Positions 40,564 through 53,037 of a stretch of 64,000 nucleotides of DNA are shown here, piece after piece (position 1 is the first letter of the stretch; each line of letters starts with the position of its first letter). The DNA lies in the NCBI RefSeq assembly GCF_901709675.1, contig NC_051091.1, forward strand, positions 7,042,967 through 7,106,966, given 5' to 3'. Below the pieces are notes generated by a model that did not search any database, had not been told where the DNA came from, and worked only from the letters and a program-made list of their open reading frames with translations. This stretch comes from Syngnathus acus. Its lineage: Eukaryota; Chordata; Actinopteri; Syngnathiformes; Syngnathidae. The position numbers were made by a program, and so were the translations under genes.

Positions 40564-41181
40564 ATGATGACGTTTTTCTTCACCTCTTCCGATGGCATCT
40601 CGTACCCTCTCCGCTTCCCTCCCCGTTTCTTTACAGTAAGCATTTGCGAGCGTGATGCTTTTGCCTTTTACGGCCATTCTTCATCCATGATGAAAGCGCA
40701 TGAATACGACAGCTTGCTGCCCACCTGCCCCTCCTTATTTCTGACCTCCTGGAAAGTCTGGATGGAGTACGCGTATACACTCGACTCTGTGGAGCATTCA
40801 GTTTGCAATTCTAACCATTTTTATGTGGCTGCGTGGGGCAGCGGTTTGTTTTTGAGTGTCTGTACTGGAAAAAGCTCCTCTTACAAGTGTTTAGGTTTCA
40901 CTGACACACTCGTGCACGGACAAAGCAGGCAGGTGCGAGTGAGCGAGACCTGCTGCGAGGCCAAAGTTGGAACGAGCGTGATGGAACGGAGGAAGATATA
41001 CGATAGTGGGAAATGTCCCGTTTTTAAGCACTGCTCATCAATTAGTGAAGTCATTCAGGCATTTTGTTTAGTCTTCTTGGCCGTTATGCAAAGTTTGCTG
41101 CAAACACAATCATGTTTCCAAACTCTGTCTTTAACTTGGTGTTCTAAAAACAGATTCTTTTCAAGCCGGTGGATTCCATAA
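40564..41181 (+). other. unidentified 205-codon open frame, coding status doubtful
   Basis: An unbroken frame starting MMTFFFTSSDG and ending FSSRWIP. I recognise no domain, signal or repeat. There is a weakly hydrophobic stretch late in the frame (AFCLVFLAVMQSLL). It is Cys- and Ser-rich as many chance fish frames are, has no visible partner exons and no polyadenylation signal close behind. Its length exceeds most frames of the window not caused by microsatellites, which is the only reason to list it. Confidence 0.15.
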
Positions 41182-41910
41182 AGCACCAACAGCCTTTATG
41201 AAGCGGAGTGCTTTATTGACGGCCATTTGTAGTATCTGTCTTGATGTAGTGTAGCTTTGCCACAGGGCGTGTACTGAGATCTGACCTGGCCTGTGATGAA
41301 ATGTCAGCGCTTAAGTTGTGAGTGTTTGCGCGGCTCAGGAATGCCAGCTTTCGGGGCCTGAGAAACAGCCACGTACAAACAAACATGGGCTCGTCTTTCC
41401 CTCTTGCCCTCCTCCTGTGCCTATCGCTCGTGCGAACGCACACAGCATGCTTGCCTGGGACTCGTGTTTATTGTCTTAGTGTTAACTCACGTTGCTGCCA
41501 TATCTGGCCCCCCTGTAATTAGATTTACCTTGCCTTGTTTTTCTTTCCGGTCTTCCCGCTCTTCCTTCATCAAAGCTGTTCTTTCTTCCACGAGGAGACA
41601 ATAAGGTGAGAATCCCAGACTCCCCTCAGTGCTCAACTTGGATTTTTGTTTTTATTTTTCACCTGTCCCATGTGTCCAGTCACCTCGGAGACACAATTGT
41701 TTTAGAACTGGGGGGCACCTTAGAGGGATTTACCCTCTCCTCTGCCCCCGAGGAGCGCTATTGCCACCTGAGGGGCTTCTCACCCTTTCCTGGGTGCCTT
41801 GCTCCAGGGCACGCACACTCCCAAACATCCAAATAAACAGAATTCAGGGTGAACAGGTGCTTGACAGGTTTGCCTCAGTCCCCGCTGAGAGTTTGTCGAC
41901 AGGTGGAGAC

Positions 41911-41934
41911 GTGTGTGTGTGTGTGTGTGTGTGT
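41911..41934 (+). repeat. (GT)n microsatellite
   Basis: Twelve GT units in intergenic DNA. Confidence 0.9.
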
Positions 41935-42125
41935 TGGCCCTGTAGACTCGAACCTGCAATTTGTTTTTTACCGCCTTGCTGCTGCTCCCCAATGGTTTGA
42001 GACACTCATTCTTTGTTGTTATTAGGAGAAATAACACCATCACTGTCTTCAGATAAATTATTAATAACAAACAATATAAGTAAAAGTTATTTGCATGAAT
42101 TTATTTCAGAACTGTGCATCAAACT

Positions 42126-42254
42126 GTCAAAGTCTGCTTTATTGTCAATTTCTTCACATGCCAAGACACACAAAGAAATCGAATTGGGAACGTAATTTCG
42201 ATTTCTTTGTGTGTCTTGGCATGTGAAGAAATTGACAATAAAGCAGACTTTGAC
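42126..42254. repeat. perfect 58-bp inverted repeat with 13-nt loop
   Basis: Arms 42126-42183 and 42197-42254 are exact reverse complements over all 58 bases, separated by 42184-42196. The first arm starts GTCAAAGTCTGCTTTATTGT and the second ends AAAGCAGACTTTGAC. The right arm runs on into TTTGACTTTGAC-type repeats, like the simple tails of fish retroposons. A transcript would fold into an almost perfect hairpin. Likely two head-on copies of a retroposon 3' end; a MITE or an inverted duplication are alternatives. Confidence 0.9.
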
Positions 42255-44439
42255 TTTGACTTTGAAACTGCCCTCTCACCTCAATCAGTACCCAAAAAGT
42301 AGATTTCCAAAAGCTCAGCGAGCCCTGCTTTACAAATTCAAGGAAAATATTTTCTTTTGGGATCCTTTGTGTTGATGAGTGCAATCTGTTCACCTCGGAA
42401 CACGTGTCCTCTCTGCTACGTGAGTGTCTTTTTTGTATCAATGATGTGGTCTTTGGTTCTGTTTTGGAAAGAAAAACTAAAAATGTCCCAGCGCGGGCTG
42501 GTCATGCTGTGCCAACAGTAAATTCCTCTTATGGTAGTGTTGCGGCCATTCGTGTGTGTGTGTCTGTGTGTGTGTCTACATGGACTATGCCACTTTGTTT
42601 TCCTCTCTAGATTTAAAGCCTTACATGGAGACAAACAGACACCCGAAAGATACATAGAAACTCCCCAGGGCAATTTTCTGCGCGTGTGTGTGCGCACGTG
42701 TAGATATGTGTGTGTGGTGTGTACGCAAACCTCAAGGGGCTTTTGGGTGACGGCTACCATATCAAAGGTTCATTGAGCGAGGATTAAATATCAAGCGAGT
42801 TTTAGTCCAGTTTAGAAGTGACAACAAAAGGTGGCAGAACATTAGACAGTCACTGGAGGGGTGAAATCTACTCCGTTGTGCCCTCCTAACATCTGTTTTA
42901 ATATTTAGTTTGGCTGCCCAAAAGGAAACATCGATCACATCTGTTGCGCTGTTGTTGTCTGTCTGTCTGTCTCACCGAGGCGGCAAATGAGGGACAGGAG
43001 TACAAGAAGGAATAAAGAAAAAGGGAAGTATTGGACTCCACCTCCTTCCCTCCCGTCCCTCTCACCCCCTCGCCGACCCCTCCTCAGCCCTCCCCTCTGG
43101 GGAATGTTTGGGGGCCCAGCTCATATTTTGTTTGCACAATGCATTCCTGCAGGCTCTTTATTTATGTCAATCTTGCTTTTGATCAGCGTCCAGTTACCAC
43201 CGGCTACCCATTCGTTGCTCCTGTGAGTGAAGAAAGCCACCTGTGATGCAGGACTGTGTTTTCCTTTTTTATCTTAAGTGTGTGTGTGTGTGTGTGTGTG
43301 TGAGTGGGCCCGCATTAGTGTGGGGCCGGCGTTACGGAGCAAGTTTACCGTCAATTAATGCGGCCAAATGAATCCCTCACATGGTAAAGTATTTATGTAA
43401 GGTGATCTGGGCTGGTGGTGCAGCTGTGCACATCTGTCTGTGATCTGCACCGCAGATGGTCCTACCTGCTCTCACACACACATGGACAGAGGTGGAAAGG
43501 TGAGGCGTGTGTGTGTACTGTATATGGGCTGTAAATCTTTCTTTGCTGCACTGAGGTAACATTTATGAGTGCGTCAGAGGGGCAGTCGCAAGCTCTCAGG
43601 ATTCTTATTATTAGCTTTGAAAAATGATATAGCAAAGAAACACAGTAACACATTGTTTGATATTTAGGACTATCATTTGTATGACCCTTAATCAAAGCCT
43701 TTTTTCCCCAATTTGATCAAAAATATATATTTTTTGCACTTTTATGTTGATAAGCTGGTCTCATGTGCGCCTGCTTGAAAACAACTCAAAATTAGTGTGA
43801 ATTGTTTTTTTTAACGATTATCATAATTGAAATCCAATTAATTGCACAGCCCTACTTACAACCAATATTCTTTTCCATATGAATCGTTTTTTTTTTTCTA
43901 AGATGATGCCGTATTTGTAATCGTGGAGTGCAATAATCAAAATTGAATTTCACATCCCTGCTTCCAACCAATCTGCTTTTCCACATCTGCTACTCTGCAA
44001 CTCATCATTCAGTTTTCATCTGTGCCGCCATGAGTCTAAATCTCAGACATTTTCATCTGAAGCTTTAACCTGGCCTATAAAAAAGACGAATAGGCCTACA
44101 AGGTTTCTGGAAGACGAGAAGGGTAAGTGAAAGAATAACTGAAGTTGAGGCAGCCGTGATTCAGGTAATTGGCCTCTGACAGCTCCTCAGTGGAAACCTG
44201 CAGTGAAGCCGCTCGGCCTCCAGGTGTGAAAGTATTTACTGGAAAATATGAAAAGCCTTTTTTTCTCCCTTGACCAGCCAGAAGAATTTTCATTGAACAG
44301 CAGAAGGCTGTTAAACGCCAAAGGGCGATAGAAGCCATTTTTTTTTTTTTCTGATACCAAGCCCGCTATGCTTCCTCCTGCCGCCCCTCCTTCCCGTGCA
44401 TCCCGCCATCCTGAAAGAGCCCTCAAGAGATGTGTGTAC
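42255..44439. other. intergenic, no gene seen
   Basis: Non-coding, with TG-rich patches near 42550-42580, 42680-42720 and 43279-43302. No recognised exon. Confidence 0.6.
43279..43302 (+). repeat. (TG)n microsatellite
   Basis: About twelve TG units. Confidence 0.9.
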
Positions 44440-44640
44440 CCTCTCGCTGCCCATATCCAAATAATTAATCCAAAGCAATTACTCTCCTCCTTCATCTGTC
44501 CGTTGGCCCGCTAACAAAACATTTCGACACGTGTCCTCATCACTCCCCTTTAATTAAGGCAGGACTATTTATCACTCCCCTTTAATTATCCTAGCCTGTT
44601 TATCAGCCTGCCTTTAATGGAATTGGCACCAGAGAGATAT
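44440..44640. promoter_or_regulatory. candidate enhancer with duplicated TAATTA-containing 18-mer
   Basis: The 18-mer ATCACTCCCCTTTAATTA occurs at 44539-44556 and again at 44571-44588, 32 bp apart (about three helical turns), each ending in a homeodomain core TAATTA. AATAATTAATCC (about 44459-44470) and TTTAATGG (about 44611-44618) are nearby. No open frame. It looks like a conserved developmental element; conservation itself was not testable. Confidence 0.35.
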
Positions 44641-46356
44641 TTGTAGAAAACACTTCCCGCTATGCCTTCCTTGCTTCGGAACAGGCGAGAAGACAAAAAG
44701 CAACAACATAATTTTATTTTTTTTTTTTTTAAATCAGTCAAGAAAGGGATGAATGCAAAATGGAGACTTTCAAAGTACAGAAAGGAGAGGAAGTTGAGAG
44801 GCGAAGAAGATACAAGTTGTTGTTTTCCTTCTTTTCTTTGCAATCCGGGTGATGGCCGCACTTGCCCGCCGCTGTGCTTTTGTTCCCGCTTCCGCAGACT
44901 CCATGCAGTTCACACTGAGTTCAAACACACACACACACGCATGTACGCACACACTACGATCAAACACACCACCACAATAGTTCTTTTGTTTTCAGTAACC
45001 ATGGTTTCTGTCAGCTTTAATGCCTGGCAACATGTGTCACGGGGGCAACCACTCACCAAAAAGGGGAGGGGCCTCACTTTCACTCCATAACAGCCCAAGT
45101 GTTTAACCATGAAACTAATTTGAACAATCATACCACTGCTAGAGGTGAGCTTACTTCTAAGCTTCCCGTCGCAATCGAGAGTGGAAGTTTTCGAGGTGTG
45201 TGTGTGTGGGGCGGCAGCGAATTGTTCTGGAAAGACCTTGTTTTGCCTCGCCTCACGTGCTGCATATTAACAGACTTGTCCATCAGCCTGTAAGTAGCAC
45301 AGGCAGAAGAGGGAGGAGAAAGCCCCCATGAGAGAAACGGGAGGTAGCTGCAAAATCAGGCCCAGATCTCGTACTCCTCTCCTGGATCTGTGAACTCGCG
45401 GGTCTCCCTCAACCTGGGAGTAATTTGGTGATTGTAAATTGTAACCACACATAGGTTGGACAAATAGGCGTTTTCTTTCTCGCGCTCGCTCGCATTCACA
45501 ATCGCAATCGATAGACGGTCTCCCTATGATGTGTTTCTTCATAACGTAACTAAAAACCAGTTTCCCCATCCCTGGACCTAATTGCAACTTTAACATCCGT
45601 TTGACATTTTGAGGACCTGCAAAATTCCTTATAATACATAAAATGCCTTGTAAATGCACACACACATGCACGCACAGGCAGCTAGTTAGGGTCAGAAGTC
45701 TGGGTGTCACACCCTGTCATTGCAGATTAAGTTATGCAAAGTGAGGTGGTCGAGCAGCCAACCCCCAGGGCTTAACAAGCAGGAAACACTAATTGGGTCG
45801 GCTTGCTGATTGCCATAATTGCTACTGTGTGTGCTTGGTGGTGTGTGAGGGTGTGTGAGTGAGTGGGAGAGCAAACGACCTGCTTGGTAACATAGCGTTC
45901 TGCACAGACCACTATGGTTGTTTTCGTCTGTTTTATGATTTAAAGAAGTCGAACCTCAAAGGTCAAGCGCAATGCATTTTGGAACACGGCTCAGTCACAC
46001 AGATATTGAAACATCCAATCCAGAGCCGTACTGTTAATTGGCATCATAAAACCTTTGTTTATTTGACACATCACGGAAAAGAGTTTGCGCAACCCTGCCA
46101 AATCTGAATGATTTACAAGTCAGAGTTTACGTCTTTAAATATCACATCTGTGAGGCAGGTGCAAGGATGACTGCTCACAAATATTTTGGAAATGCCAGAA
46201 AAAAAAAAAAAATGTTGGGACTTACGTATCAATGCAGCGATGTGTGTGGATAACTTGTTAGCTTTTGTCTTCACTTCCACAATAATAAATAATATTAATC
46301 AATAATTAATCATAATTAATAATAATGAATAAATAATAAATAAACATAATAATAAT
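44641..46356. other. intergenic, no gene seen
   Basis: Non-coding. Short CA tracts (44927-44955) and an AAT-rich patch (46280-46365) that is the insertion site of the second SINE. Confidence 0.6.
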
Positions 46357-46367
46357 AATAATAATGA

Positions 46368-46712
46368 CAGCGTGGTGGGGCACTGGTTAGCACGTCCGCC
46401 TCACAGTTCAGAGAGTGCGTGTTCGATTCCACCTCCGGCCCTCCCTGTGTGGAGTTTGCATGTTCTCCCCGTGCCTGCGAGGGTTTTCTCCGGGTCCTCT
46501 GGTTTCCTCCCACATGCCAAAAACATGCTTGGTAGGCCGATTGAGCACTCCAAATTGCCCCTAGGTGTGAGTGCGACTGCGGATGGCTGTTGCGATTGGC
46601 TGGCAACCAGTTCAGGGTGTCCCCCGCCTACTGCCTGATGACAGCTGGGATAGGCTCCGGCACGCCCGCGACCCCCGTGGGGACTAGCGGTACAGATAAT
46701 GGATGGATGGAA
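46368..46712 (+). mobile_element. tRNA-derived SINE, copy 2
   Basis: Same family and orientation as the SINE at 34420: A-box-like TGGGGCACTGG (46376-46386), B-box-like TGTTCGATTCC (46420-46430), the same body phrases and an ATGG-repeat tail. A candidate 11-bp duplication AATAATAATGA flanks it (46357-46367 and 46713-46723), but it lies in AAT simple sequence, so the exact ends are uncertain. The B box departs from the consensus at its first base. It also lacks part of the body present in copy 1 (the TTTGTCTCTGTGTGCCCT region). Confidence 0.8.
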
Positions 46713-46723
46713 AATAATAATGA

Positions 46724-49700
46724 TGATGAAGGGCCCCAAACGTGCAAATCCCAACTTCCTAATGTACTATGTTTTGAAGGGCTTCCACTTGTGGCATTGA
46801 ATGAAACTACCACTCTCCTCCCATCCAAATTGCCAGCTTCTGTTCTCCCTTCCGCCTCAAACACACTCGCACACACGGAGATACTCCCAGCGAGGTGCTA
46901 GCTCCCAGCCTAGCTAACAATGCACACAAAGGCAATGATGGGCCCCGTTACTCGGTTAGCCAGTCTCCGTGCAAGTGCTCCCAGCAAGCGTGCTGGATTT
47001 TTGGGGTTTAGTGTCCCGCTGAGAGAGAATAATGAGTGTATGTTTCTAATCTGTGGGCACGGTGGTGTGTGCATGTGTGCTTGCGCGCAATGCTGGAGAA
47101 TAATGAGTGTGTGTTGCTAATCTGGGCCCATAGGAGACTAGCTCTCCGCGCTCCTCTCACTCCGCATGCCTCTTCTCTGCTCCTCTGCCTCGCCGGATGG
47201 AGGCTAATTTAGCTTGGGCTTTGATGCCTCCTCCTGCGGGCCTGCGTTTTCCCCATATCCAAATGTGAGGATTAGCCGGCTTTTATTCTCCAAAGCCCAT
47301 CTCATCCCGTTCTCCCTCTCACTGTCTGCTTACCGTCTCCCCGACCCTCGGATACAGTGGCAAGGACTTAACAGCCTGACAACAACCGCTTTGTTGTTGT
47401 GTTTTTGTGTATCGGTTGTTAGCCGAGGCGCTCCGCCTTTTGTGGGCCTTGTGTTTGCCGGTGCGTTCTGGGGATACTTGTCAATAGGGAGCCCGGAATG
47501 CGAGGGAGATTTAGCGGGGATGACGGGATGTGAGGTTGCGGAGGGTTATGGGAGACAAGAGGAGGGATGGGAAAGGGGAACCGTTTAACAGCTTCACTCT
47601 TGTTCATTAGGAAGAATAATGGCAAATTATGTGGGACTAAAAGACGTCTCTGGGTGACATCATCGGGCCCGTTGTTGCAAGCTTTGTGCGGGTATTTCTC
47701 CATGTTTGTGTGTTTGCATGGGTGAGAAAGAGACAGAGAGGGGAAAAGAGATGGCAGGTCTCTTGGCGATGCTTTAAATCTCTTTGTAGACAGGGACTGT
47801 CACTTCTGAGCGTGTGCGTGATGAAAGTGAGTGTTAAGCAGCAGACGTGGCCTGCATGCTCCCTCGGAGATTGCACTCGCGCACAGATTGGAATTCTCTT
47901 GACGATCGTTCAATAGATTTGCAGATGGCACCTCTGAGACTTCACTGACTGACACATGCACTTGTACACACTCACGAAAAAAAAAAAATACCCTTGCTTA
48001 GTTCGTAACTGAATATCATTCTGGCGGTGTTGATGACCTGCTGAATTGTGAGAAGAAGAAAAAACATGGCGTACCGTGGAAAACATTTATAAAAGCCACT
48101 CTGAAAGGTTAATGTATTTTGATGTTCTGTAACTCTTTGCAAATCAAAATAAGGCTCAACACTTTTCTGTTTATTTGATGGAATTTCTTAAGCGTTGGAT
48201 CATAACCTGAATCGTATGACTACAAGGTTCTAATGTACTTTCCAAATGTTCCCATCCTGGAAAGTCCCACATGGTGTGACCATTATTGATGGCAAATAAA
48301 ACAATGCAGAGCCTCCATTAGATTGTATCATCAGGTTGCGTCATCATGTATCACCGTTTGTTGTGCGTTGTGGCTTTAGGAGTCATGTTTTTCCTTGGCT
48401 CTGCGGGCTGTGATTGAGTGTGACCCCTGACCTTTCCCGCTCTATGGAATTCCATACACGGTGCGACGGTGACCCGCTGACCTTCAGCTGCGCTCCGATT
48501 CGATTGGCTGAAAGAATCCCTGTGCCTTGCAGCCGAGCGCCGTCGGCTAGAATCAAGCGGTCAAAGGTCAAGATGTGGAAATGAGGCGATTGAGTACGGG
48601 ACCGTCTTTTACAGCGAAGCCACAATAGCATCTTTCTGTGCGCGTGATGGTGCTTGTGAGAAAGTGAGGATGGATGTGCAGGAACAAGGAAGAGGCGGAA
48701 GGAATAAGCTGTATAAGTCCTTGTGTTCTCAAAAGAATTCAGTCGGAAATCCCACAAAAAGTCAACACTGTATTTGAAGTGGGTTTATTTCGAGCAATGT
48801 AACAATGCACTCCAAGAAACAGCCGTGAGTAAAGCTCCGATGCGAAATTCTGGGGGATTGACTGTTCATTTTATCACATGAAATGAGTAAATGATTTTGC
48901 TTGATCACGTTCATAAAATTGGTTTATCCTCATCTGCAACAAACATGACAATCCAGATTTTATTCCAGATCACCCCATTCACTTTAATTTAATCCTTTGA
49001 ATTTGTACAAAGATAATTCACGACTCTCCAAAAGTGTCAGTGCCCAAATTTTCCCAAACTTCCTTTGATGCCCTCTGAACCTGAACTTGACTTCTAGAAC
49101 TGAACAAAAAGACAGCAACTTGAAATTTCCGTCTTTGTCTCCCCCCATCTTAAAGGAGGCGGCGGTCAGAGTTGAGAGGCTGTCAGCGGTGGCAGCACCT
49201 TACTTCGAAGTAGCCTTGATCAAGGCCGCTCATCTCCCCACGCCACTCCGCCCGTGACGGGACTACAGGACAGGCTGACAGGTGACGACTTTACCGTTTT
49301 TGTCTTTCTTTCTTCCTCTGAAATAGGAGAAAAAGGAGGTTCGAAGACAGGTGGAACGGTCAACCTTCTTCCTGTCATGCTGACGGTTAAAAGTTCTTGG
49401 CTTGGAGAATCACACGCTCCAATGACAAAATTCAGTTCCTGTAAATAAACCTGCATTCAGATCCCTTCCACCACATGATTATTATATTTTTTTCAACCCT
49501 GTTGCTTCTCACGTGGGATTACTTTTCTCATCGGGTCCAAAAACAACTGTCATGCAAGTGGACAGGCGGTGATTAAGGATTTAACTGATCATCCCAGAAG
49601 CTGACAGTGAACCAGCTATTATCTAGCAGGAATCAAACGCCGCTCAAAGCCCTGGGAGGCTCGGCGCGCCCCTCAGCATCTCTCAGCTTCTCTCGGAGGC

Positions 49701-49748
49701 CTGGCCGACATGAAAGGAGACGTCAGGGTCTGGCAGCTGACAAGCCAC

Positions 49749-49753
<5 letters not shown>
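46724..49753. other. intergenic, no gene seen
   Basis: No recognised exon. A segment of about 33 bp beginning GAGAATAATGAGTGT occurs at 47025 and 47096 with few differences (71-bp spacing). Confidence 0.6.

Positions 49754-49824
<71 letters not shown>
49754..49824 (+). repeat. (GT)n microsatellite
   Basis: About 35 GT units, one of the longest in the window. Confidence 0.96.
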
Positions 49825-49825
<1 letters not shown>

Positions 49826-52029
49826 AGGCAGAGAGAGAAAGCGAGCGAGTGGGACTTAAGTAATAAGATCTTGATTTCGGCTGTTACCTCAGGGACTGTT
49901 GATCTGCGTTGCGAAACACTCACTCTGTTTGTGTGGGAGCCACTTGCACACAATATTACAACTCATAGTGGTCTAATAGTGGTTACATTTCATATTTCAT
50001 ATACTATTCTGTTCACTGCTTTTCCTCTTTAGGGTCACAGGCATGATGGAGTCAATCCCTGCTGACTGATTTTGGGCCAGATGCACCCTGGTCAGGTAAG
50101 GTTTTCCATTATTTACTGTCAGTGACTTGTATGGTGGCTCTCTTTTCGCCAACTCCCTGGGTTGGTTCAATTTTCAGCAGAGTCAGCAGTTTATTTTTTG
50201 TAGTTGCAAAAACATATACTCTCCATACATTGCGACAATCTTGCCTTAGTTCTATGGAGATGAGTGTCATGCTCCTTCCTGTGGTCCCCTCACACATTAG
50301 ACCAGCTCTAATAATAAAAAGGGAGAGGAGTCAGAGTGGATCCTTTGAGTGTTCAGTGGAGGGCGGGTGACCCACTTACCCATTCCACAGGCTTTGACTG
50401 GGCCTCTGGGTTAACCCACTTAGCCACTCCCTGAGCTTCTGCAGGGGCCCTGAAGTGAAGGCCGCTACCCCCCCCCCCCCCCTTTTCTTAATAAAGGGCA
50501 GGAGCACATTCAGACCATGCTAGAACGTAAACGCTCCCACACTGTACACACTGTACTCAATCGCTTCCTCACGAATGTTTGCCGTATCGACTGGCAGTTG
50601 TGTGTGTCTTAGTTTGGGTGTGTGTGTTTCTTCTTGTGTGCGTATCAGCCCGGAGATCTCCTTCTGTCTCCTCCGCCATCCAAAGCGCATTTGCATTTTA
50701 ATGATGTCAATGTTTGTTCAAAAGCATGACAGGCGCTCAAACATGACAAAATGGAAATAAGGGACTTAAACTGGGGGAATTACATCCCATTCACACGTAT
50801 TTGCCGTGACACTGACATAATGTATGGCACCAGTGTCCCTGCAAGAGAAATGGTTTAGGAAAGGCGCATCCGCAGAACCTGAACAAGAAATAATCTATTA
50901 TCTGATATCAGAGCTGCAACCTTTCATGATTTCACAGCTTTGTTTCATATAATTTCATTTTAATACACTGGTGAACTCCCATTTGTCGGCTTCAATTCCC
51001 TTGCTACGATACAATGGATTTTCTTCTTCTTCTTTCGGATTGGGGGCAATTGCTGGAACATCATCAAAACGCTATGGCAGCCTTACTGCATTGACAGATT
51101 CCCAAGGTGCAACATCAAAAGATTACAACTGAGTTCAAATAGAAATAAATATATATATAAAATAATATATAATATCAAATATATATCAAATAAACCAATA
51201 AATAAATACCTCTGAAAAGTTCTTAAAAAAAAAAAAAAAAACCGCTTCAAAAACCTTTTTTTGCTCTCATGGAAGACTAAAGAAATCGGAAAGTATTCAT
51301 ATCCATCCATCCATTTATATTTGAATGAAAATCAACTTTGGACTTGAACAAATAAAATAAATATGCTCAATTCTATTAGACACTTCTATAATTTGTAAAT
51401 TATATACAATGGTGACATTGGACAGTAAACAACAGAACATATTACGTTATGGAATAATGCTTGGAATAAATTGTGTTTATCTTTGAAACTTTATTTGCAT
51501 GGCAGGGAAGAACTTTGTGGTGCGTTCATTCTTGTGCATGTACATGTATTTTATTCTATAGTTCTGCTTTGAACTAGTCTGTGAGGTCTGCGAGGTTTTT
51601 GTTACAGCTGTTGCGCAGGGTTGTTGTAGCTTGTGGTGGTTGGGCCTAGCATGCGAATTTAAATCCCTGGTGGGATTATTAATTGTGGTTATGTAGTGTA
51701 TCACGCAAGCAGCTCTCGAAAGGAGGCCTTCAAAAGCTAAGTTGAAAAACAAAAGTTGGAGGTAGACAAGAGCACAGTTCTAAACAATGTCAATGAGTTA
51801 TGACTGGACTGCACTTAGCCGCTTGGGTTTCATTCTGGTGGCTGTCACGGCTTATTGACACCCTTGAATAGAACATCATTAACATTCCATACAACACCTT
51901 TTCAGCCCACAATCAAAATTTTGGCCAGTCAGGGCACAGTGGTCGTGCACGTGTGGCGTTCTAAACAAATTGAGTTGCAGAGTTCAAACTGGCATGACAT
52001 TCTTGTCCAATGAGACCTCAGTGAAGACT
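49825..52029. other. intergenic, no gene seen
   Basis: Non-coding, with a C15 run (50468-50482), AT-dinucleotide-rich sequence (51140-51200) and an A run (51224-51240). TCCA repeats at 51301-51313 look like an isolated SINE tail in reverse orientation, without a body. Confidence 0.6.
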
Positions 52030-53037
52030 TCAACAAATCTTGTTGTGGTCTCCAGATTTTGTTTTGATAAATGAAGAACACACATTCAGTGGAACTGATG
52101 ACGTATATTGGATTGAGCCCACAGGGAAACTCGAATCTGCTACGGCGGCCATTACTGTCTTGCCAGATGATGATGGAGGGGGGTGACACACACACACACG
52201 TGTGTGTACAGGCATGCCACTGAGTATGGGTGTCACATCGACGATGACATACCACCCAAGCCCCTGAGGTGGTGATGGGGGGTGAAGTGATGGCAGTAAC
52301 TCACTTGCAACCTGATCGAGCAAGGATAAACGTGAAGCTGTCCATTTCCTGACGCACTCACACACACGCGCCATGCACACACACACCCTTAGGGCCTCAT
52401 GGAAAACGATACGCGCATCACTTACACCGTCTGCCATATGTCTTATCTTACAGGATAAATATTGTGGTTTGAGATTCTTGTATTCTTTTTGGCAACGTTG
52501 ATCTTGTTGCGAGTTTTTCTCAAAGGCTTCAAGCGTCTTGAAATTCATCTTTTGCTCTGTGCAAGCTATACATTGGAATCGTATAATGGCCGATCTCGGG
52601 GAAGTAAACATCCCCGTGCCATCAATACACGGCATTTCAAAGTTTTTGAAAATATAGCCTTGCGCCTTGATTGGCGGAGGCACTCCACATTGTTCCCCCT
52701 TGAAAGAGAGTTTGAGGTGTTTTCGCTGGTGAAATTCTGTCTTGAGCGCAGGTGCCTGAAAGATCGTTCCTTGTGCCAATGTTTTTTAAGGGGATGGATT
52801 GATGTTACTCTCCATCACAATAACGCTCAAGGACAAACAATCCGAGATGGCTTAATCAGTTCACGTCTTTGTCCGCATATATTCTTTGAGTTTTGCAAAA
52901 AAATAAATATTTTTTTGTGTGATATCTGTGGACAACCTTCCGGTTACGCTTGTGATCATTTGTGCTTCGACATTTCATATGACCATCTTGCCTGTTTCCT
53001 TGAACTGTTTTTATGTGTCTTATCTGCGTTTGGCTGA
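52030..53037. other. unidentified region open on both strands
   Basis: A 249-codon frame runs on the minus strand (52779 to 52030) and a 191-codon frame on the plus strand (52462 to 53037), overlapping antisense over 318 bp. The minus frame is Lys/Gln-rich in its first half (KTEFHQRKHLKLSFKGEQ; FQCIACTEQ) and ends across a CA-rich tract that is surely not coding. The plus frame starts with a hydrophobic stretch (WFEILVFFLATLILLRVFL) and its stop overlaps an ATAAAA at 53037. I recognise neither. It may be a decayed coding exon or mobile-element remnant, or chance. Confidence 0.2.

Noticed and set aside
41700-41830. Possible exon near the GTGCCTTGCTCCAGGGCACG phrase
   Set aside because: This phrase resembles a dispersed fish repeat motif and the frame matches no protein. 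Too short to classify as an element.
45267-45710. 147-codon minus-strand frame
   Set aside because: No known motif, no splice context, crosses CA-rich sequence. Treated as chance.
46316-46901. Frames of 82-117 codons with similarity to those near 34.5 kb
   Set aside because: Their mutual similarity comes from the second SINE copy, not from a gene family.
49220-49456. 78-codon minus and 64-codon plus frames in the same place, possible exon
   Set aside because: Neither resembles a known protein; the segment may be conserved non-coding DNA, but there was nothing firm enough to list.
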